64,000 nucleotides of DNA from Paracoccaceae bacterium (lineage in GTDB: Bacteria; Pseudomonadota; Alphaproteobacteria; Rhodobacterales; Rhodobacteraceae): the NCBI GenBank assembly GCA_012103375.1, contig WLWX01000001.1, positions 3,700,492 through 3,764,491 on the forward strand. The letters run 5' to 3'. The notes beneath the pieces are model-generated. The model searched no databases. It was not told the origin of the DNA and saw nothing but the letters and a program-made list of their open reading frames with translations. Below are positions 1 to 8,991 of the stretch, piece after piece. Numbering within the stretch: the first letter of the stretch is position 1; every line of letters begins with the position of its first letter. The translations under genes and the position numbers were made by a program.

Positions 1-2
1 CT

Positions 3-596
3 AACCGGGTGTTTGTTCATACCGATGTGCTGGAGGCGTTTACCGCAAAGGTCGTCGCGCGGGCAACGGCCGCAAAAACCGGGTTCGACAAGTCGGCGAA
101 CGTCCAGACCGGCCCAGTCATCCACGGACGCGCGTGGAGGCGGATCAAGGCGCTGATTGACGGAGCGATTGCGGATGGCGCCGTGCTGCTCGCAGGGGGC
201 GACCGTCCGCGGGGCCAGCCGAGTGGGCATTTCATGGCCCCCACCGTGTTGGGGAATGTGACTGAAGACATGGCCGTCTACCGCGAAGAAACTTTCGGCC
301 CGATTGTCAGCCTGATCACATTCGACGATCACACAGACCTGATGGACAAGGCTAACGACTGCGACGATGGCGGCTTGACGGCCTATGTCTTCACCCGCGA
401 CCTGGCGCGGGCCGAACGCTACGCTGCTGGACTGCGCTATGGCGAGATCCAGATCAACGGCGTCAAATACGACATTGACCTGCCACACGGCGGTATCGGC
501 CAGTCGGGCATCGGGCACGATTGCTCGGCCCTGGCGCTGAACGATTATCTGGTCGTCAAACGCATCTCTCGAGCACTAGATCGGAGCACGGTATGA
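3..596 (+). CDS. Aldehyde dehydrogenase family protein, C-terminal part
   Basis: The reading frame is open from the left window edge, so only the last 197 or so residues are present. The visible part matches the C-terminal half of NAD(P)-dependent aldehyde dehydrogenases: a PTVLGNVTEDM stretch followed by REETFGPIVSL, the conserved segment around the cofactor-binding Glu-Glu-x-Phe-Gly-Pro motif, and a C-terminal part with GEIQINGVKYD, where the family usually has its conserved Asn. The catalytic Cys would lie upstream, outside the window. The stop codon overlaps the next gene's ATG by 4 bp (ATGA), so the two were one operon, probably for degradation of a sugar acid or related compound. The exact substrate cannot be told. 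Confidence 0.85.
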   Translation, partial: NRVFVHTDVLEAFTAKVVARATAAKTGFDKSANVQTGPVIHGRAWRRIKALIDGAIADGAVLLAGGDRPRGQPSGHFMAPTVLGNVTEDMAVYREETFGPIVSLITFDDHTDLMDKANDCDDGGLTAYVFTRDLARAERYAAGLRYGEIQINGVKYDIDLPHGGIGQSGIGHDCSALALNDYLVVKRISRALDRSTV

Positions 597-1586
597 AAAT
601 TACCAAAATTATCAGTCATGTGCTTGCTTATGACTTGCTCGAAGAGCTTGGTTATTCGCAGCAATACTACTGTAAACGCACCGCGCATTTGGTCGAGGTT
701 CACACCGACGAGGGCGTGACCGGCTGGGGCGAATGCTTTGGCCCAGGCAATGTGGCGCTGGCCAACAAGAGCATTGTGGAACAGGTGATCCAGCCGATGG
801 TCCTAGGCGACGATCCGATGGATCGCGATGTGATCTGGCACAAGGTATATAATTTGCTACGCGATCACGGACAAAAAGGTATGTCCATGCAAGCGCTGTC
901 GGGTGTCGACATCGCGCTTTGGGACATTGCCGGAAAGGTCGCCGGTCTGCCGATTCACAAGCTGATTGGTGGTGCGCATCGCACGAAGGTGCAGGCCTAT
1001 GGCTACGGTATGATGCTGAAACGTGAATGCGTAGACGATCATGTGGCACGCTTCCGGGATGAAGCTGCGGCGATCCTCGACATGGGATTCGTGGCGACCA
1101 AAATGAAGGTCGGTTTAGGCCCGCGCAACGACGTCAAACTGGCACAAGCTGTCGCCGAAGGTGTCGGCGACAGGGGGCGCTTTATGGTGGATGCCAACCA
1201 TTGTTATACGACGTCTGACGCATTCTACGTCGGTCGCGCGTTGGAAGAAATGGATGCTTATTGGTTCGAAGAACCCGTCGCGCCCGAAGATTACGATGGG
1301 TATCGGGAACTACGCTCTGGCCTGACCGTCAACATTTCGGGCGGTGAGGCTGAATTCAACCGCTGGGGCTGGCGGCAGATCCTCGAAAATCGCGGGCTGG
1401 ACATCGCGCAACCCGAGGTTTGCGCGCTTGGTGGCATTTCTGAATATCTGCGCGTACTGGCCTTGTGCCACGCACACCACACGCCGGTGATCAACCACGT
1501 TTGGGGAAGCGCCATTGCAGTTGCCACCAACCTGCACCTGCTGGCCGCCATGCCGCCCTTGCCCGGCGGACTGCATCCTTGGCAAC

Positions 1587-3102
1587 GATACTGTTGAAAA
1601 AGTCCGTTGATTGGCCGCGCACGCTCTGATTCACTTGTTTTGAGGGTGGAGGGTTCGGCGATGATGGGTCCAAGGCAAGTTGCGCAAGGCGCGCTGTTCT
1701 ATGAGTTCTCGATCGAGAGTTTTGTGCCGAAGGATCATCCCGTCCGGGGAATTGATCGCTTCCTTGATCTGACAGGTGTGCGCCCCTTGCTCGCTTCATA
1801 CTACAGTGCCAATGGCCGCCCTTCGATTGATCCTGAACTGATGATCCGCATGCTGTTGTTGGGCTATTGTCAGGGCATCCGTTCCGAGCGACGGCTTTGC
1901 GAAGAGGTTCATGTCAATCTGGCGTATCGTTGGTTTTGTAAGCTTGATTTGGCTGATCCAGTGCCCGACCATTCGACATTCTCTAAGAACCGGCATGGCC
2001 GTTTCCGCGAGAGCGGTTTGTTCCGACATTTGTTCGAGGTCGTTTTGCAGCGCTGCATGGATGAGGGGCTGGTTGGCGGCCACAGCTTTGGTGTTGATGC
2101 CAGTCTGATCCCCGCGAATGCAAACCAGACGCGCGGCGTTGAAAGCAAAGACGGACTGCCAGCAGATCTGACGTCCCGTGCCGTCGACGAATATCTCGAG
2201 ACGCTGGATGATGTGGCCTTCGGTGCTGCGACCAAGGTCGTCCCCAAATACATCTCACCGGCTGATCCAGCAGCGCGTTGGACTGGGGCTGACGGGGGAG
2301 CCGCCTACTTTGCCTATTCCACTAACTATATGGTCGATTTGGATAATGCAGTCATCGTGGACGTCGAGCCGACGGCTCCGATCCGGCCTGCAGAGGCGCG
2401 GGCAGCAAGGGAGATGATCGATCGTGTACATGAGCGGTTTGGCATCAAACCTGACAAGCTTGTGGGTGATACGGGTTACGGATCAGCCGAGATGTTGGGC
2501 TGGCTTGTGGACGAACGTCAAATCGAACCCCACATTCCGGTCTGGGATAAGTCAAAACGAACTGACGGCACATTCTCACGCGAAGACTTTGTCTACGACC
2601 CGGCGACCGACAGCTATACTTGCCCGACCGGCAAAGCCTTGCAAACATATCGGCGGAACTTCTCAAAACCGCGAAAGCCCAATGGCAGCAAAGACGGGTT
2701 CATCAGATACCGAGCCTCAAAGCACGATTGCGACGCATGCCCTCTGAAGTCGCAATGCTGTCCGAAGGACGACGGCAGACGCCTTATGCGGTCCGTTCAC
2801 GAAGCCGCCCGAGACGTCGCTCGCGATATCCGAAAAACAGATGCCTACATGACGTCGTTCATCCAAAGGCGGAAGGTTGAAATGCTCTTTGCCCACCTGA
2901 AACGATACATCGGCGTGCAGATGATGCGGCTTCGAGGACCCAAAGGCGCAACCGAACAGTTCCAACTCGCAGCAACAGCTCAAAACCTCCGGAAACTGGC
3001 GAAGTTGGTGCCAGCAACAGTGCCAACGTGAAAGAAAACGGCGCGCGGCCGCCTCTCGCTCAACAACGCGCCGACCAAAACATCGACTTCTTCAACAGTA
3101 TC
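1587..3102 (+). mobile_element. IS1182-family insertion sequence, type A, copy 1 (1516 bp)
   Basis: The ends are gatactgttgaaaaagtc on the left and the inverted gatactgttgaagaagtc on the right. The element is flanked by CAAC on both sides (1583-1586 and 3103-3106), a 4-bp target duplication. It carries one transposase gene. A second copy with the same translated transposase and the same length sits at 6511-8026. The clean duplication shows this copy is a simple insertion. Confidence 0.95.
1661..3031 (+). CDS. IS1182-family transposase (type A, copy 1)
   Basis: Transposase of about 456 residues. The start at 1661 (MMGPRQVAQ) is preferred over the upstream GTG/TTG-type starts because a GGAGGG ribosome site lies just before it. 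The N-terminal part has the typical YEFSIESFVPKDHPVR opening. The DDE triad can be placed at GVDASLIP (Asp), VGDTGYGSAEML (Asp) and RRKVEMLFAHLKR (Glu), and a Cys-rich segment (CPLKSQCC) precedes the last motif, as is usual in the family. The frame is intact, so the element is likely active. Its product is identical to that of the second copy. Confidence 0.95.
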   Translation: MMGPRQVAQGALFYEFSIESFVPKDHPVRGIDRFLDLTGVRPLLASYYSANGRPSIDPELMIRMLLLGYCQGIRSERRLCEEVHVNLAYRWFCKLDLADPVPDHSTFSKNRHGRFRESGLFRHLFEVVLQRCMDEGLVGGHSFGVDASLIPANANQTRGVESKDGLPADLTSRAVDEYLETLDDVAFGAATKVVPKYISPADPAARWTGADGGAAYFAYSTNYMVDLDNAVIVDVEPTAPIRPAEARAAREMIDRVHERFGIKPDKLVGDTGYGSAEMLGWLVDERQIEPHIPVWDKSKRTDGTFSREDFVYDPATDSYTCPTGKALQTYRRNFSKPRKPNGSKDGFIRYRASKHDCDACPLKSQCCPKDDGRRLMRSVHEAARDVARDIRKTDAYMTSFIQRRKVEMLFAHLKRYIGVQMMRLRGPKGATEQFQLAATAQNLRKLAKLVPATVPT

Positions 3103-3398
3103 CAACCGATGCTGGAATTCGACACCACCGACAACAAGTTCCGCGATGAATTGCAGCAAGTCCCGCTGGATATTCAGGGTCAGATTAAAAACACAGGTGG
3201 ATACGTCGACATTCCGGATGCGCCAGGTATTGGTGTCGAGCCGGACATGGCATTCATCAGACACTTTGCGGTTGGAAACTAAGCGATCTGGAAACTTGTC
3301 CGGAAGAATATCTAATTAATTTCGGAGTTCCCAAGTGCCGCTATTGAAAATGGGCCATCAATTAGAAGCTTTTCCCACACTGTTAAAGCGTTTCGGCT

Positions 3399-3616
3399 GA
3401 TTGTGTTGAAAAACTCCGAAATCAGAGCGTCGCGGATTTCTTGCGAAAACCTATGAAGCGAAATAGTCGGAAAGCTTTGACCACGAGACAGCGCATGGCT
3501 GCGCGTGAGCGCATGTAGGCGATTTGGGCCGACCCCCGCGCCAAAAATTTAGGATCGGGCTGCATGGAAAGAAAAATCATCGTTCAGGCCCTAAAACGGA
3601 GTTTTTCAACACAATC
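3399..3616 (+). mobile_element. 218-bp MITE, copy 1
   Basis: It begins gattgtgttgaaaaact and ends with the exact inverse, a perfect 20-bp terminal inverted repeat. GGCT flanks both sides (3395-3398 and 3617-3620). It has no transposase gene; its longest frames are tens of residues. The ends resemble those of the IS1182-family element at 4882-6416. It is nested inside IS630 copy A. Other copies lie at 10804-11021 (same orientation) and 54001-54218 (reverse), all 218 bp. Confidence 0.9.
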
Positions 3617-3688
3617 GGCTTGAACCTGAATCGCGAGGGATTCCCTTGAGACCTGATCTGTGATTCATCCTGTTTGGGAGGATGGATC

Positions 3689-4647
3689 ATGTCAGCACCT
3701 TTGCCATCTGCGCTTCGGATACGGTTTCAGAGATACATTGAAGAAGGGTTGAGCGGGCGCGCGGCGGCGTTGCGGTTGAAGCTGTCGCCTGCCACAGGCG
3801 CGCGGTGGGCGCGTCAGGTGAGGATGAAGGGTCATGCGGAACCTGCCCGGCAGGGACCGCCGCGCGGCAAGGGAAAGCTGGCTCCGCATCGGGAATTCTT
3901 TGAGGAGTTGATCGCACAAGACCCTGACATCACGCTCTTTGAGTTGCGTAATGCGCTGGCCGATGCAGAGGGTGTGCGGGTGCATCACTCCTCCATCGCC
4001 AACCTTCTGTCCCGGCTCGGCTTCACGTACAAAAAAAGTCGCTGGTCGCAACCGAGCGCCGCCGCGCCAAGGTAAGGCAGCAACGGGCCGACTGGTTCAG
4101 ATACCGCTCGCCAGCCATTGCGACCTTTCCTGAGCGCGTTGTCTTTATTGACGAAACCGCAGTGAAGACAAACCTCACGCGCCTACGCGGCAGAGCCAAG
4201 CGCGGTAAGCGCCTGACGATGGATGCGCCCTTCGGAAGCTGGGGAACCCAAACCTTGATCGCGGGCCTGACCCAAGGCGCGCTGATCGCACCTTGGGTCA
4301 TCAAGGGAGCGATAGATGGCCCCGCCTTCGCGGCCTACATCCGCGAAGTGCTGGTCCCCGAGATCAACCCCGGCACTGTCGTCATTCTCGACAACCTGGC
4401 AACCCACCGGAATAAGGAGGCGACGCAGGCTTTACGCAATCACGGCTGCTGGTTCCTTTACCTGCCACCGTACTCGCCCGACCTGAATCCCATCGAGCAG
4501 GCCTTCTCTAAACTGAAAGCCCATTTGCGACGGATCGGGGCCAGGTCCTTTACCCAGGTCTTCGAAGCAATCGGAGCAATCTGCGATCTCTACGACCCAG
4601 TAGAATGCTGGAACTACTTTAAGGCCGCCGGATATGTCTCAGGTTAA
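3689..4647 (+). CDS. IS630-family transposase (orfA/orfB, -1 frameshift), copy A
   Basis: The first frame starts at 3689 (MSAPLPSALRIRF) behind a GGGAGGA ribosome site. It encodes the helix-turn-helix part (GLSGRAAALRLKLSPATGARW) and stops at 4075. The second frame, -1 relative to it, runs without a stop from the A7 run at 4031-4037 to 4647 and carries the DDE motifs: VVFIDETA (Asp), VVILDNLATH (Asp) and YSPDLNPIEQAFSKLK (Glu). A full-length protein needs -1 slippage on the A-run, which is known for members of this family. Identical sequence in copy B argues that the shift is functional and not a sequencing error. Confidence 0.9.
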
Positions 4648-4881
4648 TGTCGAAACGCTTTAGGCTTGCATTAATAAGGATGGAGCGCTGTATATGAAAA
4701 TCCCGCTCGGGAAAGCCGATAGGTCGACGTATAGGTTGCTCGTATAGCCACCGCTTCCTTGCCGCATGTTGTGCGAACGGCGGGTTTTCACTTCGCGGTG
4801 CGTCAACAATAACTTGGCAGTTGTTGCATCAGCCGAGCGGCGCGCGCTTGCAGCGAAAAACTGGCACTTCCGCAATGGACA

Positions 4882-6416
4882 AATTTTGTTGAAAAACTCC
4901 TGCTTGATCGAGGGCTATGGCGCTGATTCAATCCTCTCAACAAGCGGGAGGATCAGCCATGATGGGACCGAGGCAGGAAGCACAGGCGGCGCTGTTCTAT
5001 GAGTTCTCGCTGGAAGACCATGTCCCGCAAGATCACCTGCTGCGATCGATTGATCGTTTCGTCGATCTGAGCAGCATCCGCGCCCATCTTGCCGATTTCT
5101 ACAGCCACACCGGTCGTCCTTCGATCGATCCTGAACTGCTGATCCGGATGCTGATCGTCGGTTACTGCTTCGGCATCCGGTCCGAGCGGCGGCTCTGTGA
5201 AGAGGTACACTTGAACCTCGCGTACAGGTGGTTTTGTCGGCTCGACCTGGCCGATCGGGTGCCGGATCACTCGACCTTTTCAAAGAACCGGCATGGTCGG
5301 TTCCGCGAGAGTGAGCTGCTGCGCCATCTCTTCGAGACCACGGTCGCGCGATGCATCGCCGAAGGTCTCGTCAGCGGTCAGCGCCTGGCCGTCGATGCCA
5401 GCTTGATCGAGGCGGATGCCAACAAGCAGTACTCTGCGCCAAAGGAAGAATGGGACATTGCGCGGATCGATGCAGACGCTGCACCCCGCGCGGTCCGCGA
5501 GTATCTCGACACTCTGGATGAGGCCGCATTCGGAGCAGCGACACCGGTCGAGCCAAAGTTCACGTCCTATTCCGACCCAGCCAGCCAGTGGACGGCGGCG
5601 CGTAAGGGTCCCGCATTTTTTGCCTACTCCGACAACTATCTCATCGATACCGATCATGGTGTCATCGTCGACGTGGAAGCGACACGGTCGATCCGTCAAG
5701 CCGAGGTGGGGTCAACCAAGACGATGCTGAAGCGGGCCAAAGAGCGCTTCGATCTTCATCCCGAACGGCTGATCGCCGACACCGCCTACGGATCGGGACC
5801 CATGCTCGGATGGCTGGTGGGTGAAAAGATCGCACCGCACATCCCGGTCTTCGACAAAGCCGGGCGCACCGATGGCACCTGGTCCCGAGCTGACTTCGAA
5901 TGGGATGCCGAGAACAATCAATACATCTGCCCGGAAGGCGAGGCTCTGAAGCAGTTCCGCCGAAACTACTCCGACCCCAATCGCGGCCCAACCGGCAAGG
6001 GCGTGGCCAAGTACCAAGCGCTGAAGCACACCTGCCAATCCTGTCCTTCCAAGCCGAAGTGCTGCCCGAATGCCGACGCCCGTAAGATCACCCGTGAGGA
6101 ACATGAGGACGCTCGCGACATCGCCCGCGCAATCGCCAAAACGCCGCAATACAAGATCTCGGTGAAGCTCCGGAAGAAGGTCGAAATGCTCTTTGCCCAC
6201 CTCAAGCGCATTCTCGGCCTGGGACGGCTCCGATTACGTGGACCATGCGGCGCAAATGACGAATTCCTGCTCGCCGCCACTGCCCAAAACCTTCGCAAAC
6301 TGGCAAAGATCTTTCCTGCACCGCAGCAAACGCGCAAAGCCTGATCAGAAAGGCGCTCGCGCTATGTTCAAATCGCTACTTTCTGCGCCCGCAACACGTT
6401 GTTTTTCCACAGAATC
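4882..6416 (+). mobile_element. IS1182-family insertion sequence, type B (about 1535 bp)
   Basis: It contains one intact transposase gene. The left end aattttgttgaaaaactcc and the inverted right end gattctgtggaaaaac align over about 15 positions with a few mismatches. The flanking tetramers are GACA and GACT, so the target duplication is imperfect or has mutated; the exact ends are uncertain by a few bases. The left end closely matches the termini of the 218-bp MITE. Confidence 0.75.
4959..6344 (+). CDS. IS1182-family transposase (type B)
   Basis: Transposase of about 461 residues starting at 4959 (MMGPRQEAQ) behind GGGAGGA. It is clearly homologous to the type A transposase but diverged: RLAVDASLIEAD, IADTAYGSGPMLGWL and RKKVEMLFAHLKR carry the Asp, Asp and Glu of the DDE triad, and CQSCPSKPKCC is the Cys-rich segment. 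The frame is intact. This gene is the best candidate in the window for a transposase that could act on the MITE, because the two share terminal sequence. Confidence 0.95.
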   Translation: MMGPRQEAQAALFYEFSLEDHVPQDHLLRSIDRFVDLSSIRAHLADFYSHTGRPSIDPELLIRMLIVGYCFGIRSERRLCEEVHLNLAYRWFCRLDLADRVPDHSTFSKNRHGRFRESELLRHLFETTVARCIAEGLVSGQRLAVDASLIEADANKQYSAPKEEWDIARIDADAAPRAVREYLDTLDEAAFGAATPVEPKFTSYSDPASQWTAARKGPAFFAYSDNYLIDTDHGVIVDVEATRSIRQAEVGSTKTMLKRAKERFDLHPERLIADTAYGSGPMLGWLVGEKIAPHIPVFDKAGRTDGTWSRADFEWDAENNQYICPEGEALKQFRRNYSDPNRGPTGKGVAKYQALKHTCQSCPSKPKCCPNADARKITREEHEDARDIARAIAKTPQYKISVKLRKKVEMLFAHLKRILGLGRLRLRGPCGANDEFLLAATAQNLRKLAKIFPAPQQTRKA

Positions 6417-6510
6417 GACTCGTTGCCGACTTTCGCTGCGCAGACTACGAATGGCCGGTTCAGGACAAGGCGACCTTCGCTGCACCGAGTTCGAACTTAC
6501 GACATGCGGA

Positions 6511-8026
6511 GATACTGTTGAAAAAGTCCGTTGATTGGCCGCGCACGCTCTGATTCACTTGTTTTGAGGGTGGAGGGTTCGGCGATGATGGGTCCAAGGC
6601 AAGTTGCGCAAGGCGCGCTGTTCTATGAGTTCTCGATCGAGAGTTTTGTGCCGAAGGATCATCCCGTCCGGGGAATTGATCGCTTCCTTGATCTGACAGG
6701 TGTGCGCCCCTTGCTCGCTTCATACTACAGTGCCAATGGCCGCCCTTCGATTGATCCTGAACTGATGATCCGCATGCTGTTGTTGGGCTATTGTCAGGGC
6801 ATCCGTTCCGAGCGACGGCTTTGCGAAGAGGTTCATGTCAATCTGGCGTATCGTTGGTTTTGTAAGCTTGATTTGGCTGATCCAGTGCCCGACCATTCGA
6901 CATTCTCTAAGAACCGGCATGGCCGTTTCCGCGAGAGCGGTTTGTTCCGACATTTGTTCGAGGTCGTTTTGCAGCGCTGCATGGATGAGGGGCTGGTTGG
7001 CGGCCACAGCTTTGGTGTTGATGCCAGTCTGATCCCCGCGAATGCAAACCAGACGCGCGGCGTTGAAAGCAAAGACGGACTGCCAGCAGATCTGACGTCC
7101 CGTGCCGTCGACGAATATCTCGAGACGCTGGATGATGTGGCCTTCGGTGCTGCGACCAAGGTCGTCCCCAAATACATCTCACCGGCTGATCCAGCAGCGC
7201 GTTGGACTGGGGCTGACGGGGGAGCCGCCTACTTTGCCTATTCCACTAACTATATGGTCGATTTGGATAATGCAGTCATCGTGGACGTCGAGCCGACGGC
7301 TCCGATCCGGCCTGCAGAGGCGCGGGCAGCAAGGGAGATGATCGATCGTGTACATGAGCGGTTTGGCATCAAACCTGACAAGCTTGTGGGTGATACGGGT
7401 TACGGATCAGCCGAGATGTTGGGCTGGCTTGTGGACGAACGTCAAATCGAACCCCACATTCCGGTCTGGGATAAGTCAAAACGAACTGACGGCACATTCT
7501 CACGCGAAGACTTTGTCTACGACCCGGCGACCGACAGCTATACTTGCCCGACCGGCAAAGCCTTGCAAACATATCGGCGGAACTTCTCAAAACCGCGAAA
7601 GCCCAATGGCAGCAAAGACGGGTTCATCAGATACCGAGCCTCAAAGCACGATTGCGACGCATGCCCTCTGAAGTCGCAATGCTGTCCGAAGGACGACGGC
7701 AGACGCCTTATGCGGTCCGTTCACGAAGCCGCCCGAGACGTCGCTCGCGATATCCGAAAAACAGATGCCTACATGACGTCGTTCATCCAAAGGCGGAAGG
7801 TTGAAATGCTCTTTGCCCACCTGAAACGATACATCGGCGTGCAGATGATGCGGCTTCGAGGACCCAAAGGCGCAACCGAACAGTTCCAACTCGCAGCAAC
7901 AGCTCAAAACCTCCGGAAACTGGCGAAGTTGGTGCCAGCAACAGTGCCAACGTGAAAGAAAACGGCGCGCGGCCGCCTCTCGCTCAACAACGCGCCGACC
8001 AAAACATCGACTTCTTCAACAGTATC
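6511..8026 (+). mobile_element. IS1182-family insertion sequence, type A, copy 2 (1516 bp)
   Basis: Same ends, length and transposase as the copy at 1587-3102 and in the same orientation. The flanking tetramers differ (CGGA on the left, ACAA on the right), so this copy lacks a target duplication. The right flank is the middle of a protein-coding gene whose 5' part is absent. Both facts fit recombination or deletion next to the element after insertion. Confidence 0.95.
6585..7955 (+). CDS. IS1182-family transposase (type A, copy 2)
   Basis: The product is identical, residue for residue as far as I can compare, to the transposase at 1661-3031, with the same GGAGGG site before the ATG and the same DDE motifs (GVDASLIP, VGDTGYGS, KVEMLFAHLK). 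The frame is complete. Identity between the copies suggests recent movement or gene conversion. Confidence 0.95.
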   Translation: MMGPRQVAQGALFYEFSIESFVPKDHPVRGIDRFLDLTGVRPLLASYYSANGRPSIDPELMIRMLLLGYCQGIRSERRLCEEVHVNLAYRWFCKLDLADPVPDHSTFSKNRHGRFRESGLFRHLFEVVLQRCMDEGLVGGHSFGVDASLIPANANQTRGVESKDGLPADLTSRAVDEYLETLDDVAFGAATKVVPKYISPADPAARWTGADGGAAYFAYSTNYMVDLDNAVIVDVEPTAPIRPAEARAAREMIDRVHERFGIKPDKLVGDTGYGSAEMLGWLVDERQIEPHIPVWDKSKRTDGTFSREDFVYDPATDSYTCPTGKALQTYRRNFSKPRKPNGSKDGFIRYRASKHDCDACPLKSQCCPKDDGRRLMRSVHEAARDVARDIRKTDAYMTSFIQRRKVEMLFAHLKRYIGVQMMRLRGPKGATEQFQLAATAQNLRKLAKLVPATVPT

Positions 8027-8565
8027 ACAAGATCTGCGGCATTCAGCGCAATGGCAGTCGGTACCGCGGCAATCTGGTCCCCAAGCTGATCCAGACCTAC
8101 GGGATCGAGGTTGAGGGCGACTTTGACCAGATCGCCTCGTTCCGTCGATTTCTGCTGTTCGTGCGCGACACCGTAAAGTTCCGCAAACCGATGGACCCCG
8201 ACATCCACTGGTCGGCAATGGCGGGGCATGTGTCGACCTTCATCGTCAACGGCGGACGCTATGACAAGATGATCCACACCGAGGATTTCGCAAAAGGCAT
8301 GGCCGAAGTTCTGGGTGCAATCGAAACGCCGGTGGCGATTGACCTGAAATCGGTGCCGCGGTTCAACGAAAGCGAAGGGCACGGACCAAAACGTGCCCAT
8401 CCCGTCGAAGACTATTTCGATGACCTGTCACGCCACCTGATGTGGGAAATCTATCATCGCGATTTCAAGCTGTTCGGATATGATTTCGACGATCCCGCCA
8501 ACAAGATGCCGGTTCGCGAAGTTGATCTTGACGAGGTTCACGTCAAGCTCGGCGATCCCGGATAA
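8027..8565 (+). pseudogene. Sulfotransferase-like protein, C-terminal fragment
   Basis: An open frame enters from the IS1182 copy 2 boundary and ends at 8565. It reads about 178 residues, including ICGIQRNGSRYRGNLVPKL, FRRFLLFVRDTVKF, DPDIHWSAMAGH and DKMIHTEDFAKGMAEVL. The order of a Phe-rich segment, an HW motif and a later acidic helix resembles the C-terminal part of family-2 carbohydrate sulfotransferases. That identification rests on pattern only. The N-terminal part with the PAPS-binding loop is missing because of the element, so the gene is broken. Confidence 0.5.
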
Positions 8566-8570
8566 GACGG

Positions 8571-8625
8571 TGGCGGGGGGGCTGTCTGCCCCCCGACCCC
8601 CCCGAGAGTATTTTTGGCGAAAAGA
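8571..8625 (+). repeat. Intergenic hairpin repeat with GAGTATTT...GGCGAAAAGAC tail, member 1
   Basis: A G7/C6 hairpin (8575-8581 with 8589-8594) is followed by cccgagagtatttttggcg and aaaagac. It lies 6 bp after the stop of the sulfotransferase-like fragment and may act as its transcription terminator. Related copies lie at 8778-8812, 14901-14982 and, in short form, 43103-43126. Confidence 0.6.
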
Positions 8626-8777
8626 CCGGGCATATACGTTTTATTAACAATCAGAACATAGGATGAACATGCGGTACAGGCTGGAGAGCTGATGGCCGTG
8701 CGTGAAGACAGTGCCGCATCGGACGCTCCGCCTTGGGTGGCCGTTCGGTGCGGCACCTCACAAGTCTTTTGGCATTG

Positions 8778-8812
8778 TCTTTTCGCCCCAAATACTCCCG
8801 CCGGAGGCTCCG
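8778..8812 (-). repeat. Intergenic hairpin repeat, member 2
   Basis: On the minus strand it reads a ctccggcgggag hairpin, then tatttggggcgaaaagac. It shares the GAGTATTT-GGCGAAAAGAC core with the other members. Confidence 0.55.
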
Positions 8813-8991
8813 ACGAGCAGCGTCAGGCGAAACGCTTTTTGTCTGGGTGCCGCGTTTTCTGCAAACGCCGGAGCGGTGTGTTTCGTCGCGGGGACTGGGC
8901 GCGTGGGGCGCACAGGAGCAATCGCAACACCCCCTACCGCCGTCCTCAGATCAGGCCGTGATCGCGGAATAGGGCAAGTAGGTCGGCCTTA

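Larger units (their letters stand above)
593..3282 (+). pseudogene. Mandelate racemase/muconate lactonizing-type enolase-superfamily enzyme, split by an IS1182 element
   Basis: The ATG at 593 overlaps the aldehyde dehydrogenase stop. The product has the enolase-superfamily N-terminal capping domain, then a TKMKVG segment (Lys-x-Lys catalytic motif), metal ligands in FMVDANHCY, WFEEPVAPED and SGGEAE, and a His in INHVWGS. After GLHPWQ the frame is broken by the element at 1587-3102, and it resumes with PMLEFDTTDN and ends at HFAVGN (3282). If the element and one copy of its 4-bp target duplication are removed, 593-1586 joined to 3107-3282 gives exactly 390 codons with no other lesion. The break is therefore recent. 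The family covers sugar-acid dehydratases and racemases; its partner aldehyde dehydrogenase suggests sugar-acid catabolism (inference). Confidence 0.9.
3386..4660 (+). mobile_element. IS630-family insertion sequence, copy A, interrupted by a MITE
   Basis: The left end aagcgtttcg and right end cgaaacgctt are inverted, and TA flanks both sides (3384-3385, 4661-4662), as expected for the IS630 family. The element holds the 218-bp MITE at 3399-3616 plus its 4-bp duplication. Without these it is 1053 bp, the same length as copy B at 8992-10044. The MITE sits in the left terminal region, upstream of the transposase start. Confidence 0.9.
8566..8989. other. Gene-free stretch between a gene fragment and IS630 copy B
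   Basis: No convincing gene is seen. It holds two members of an intergenic repeat (8571-8625 and 8778-8812). At its right edge, 8951-8989 on the minus strand reads KADLLALFRDHGLI then stop in a protein-like way, probably the 3' end of a gene whose rest was lost when IS630 copy B and its flank were rearranged. That protein is not identifiable from so few residues. Confidence 0.5.

Noticed and set aside
4663-4881. Possible gene between IS630 copy A and the type B IS1182 element
   Set aside because: Frames of about 70 residues on either strand have no motif and the sequence appears to be eroded intergenic DNA.
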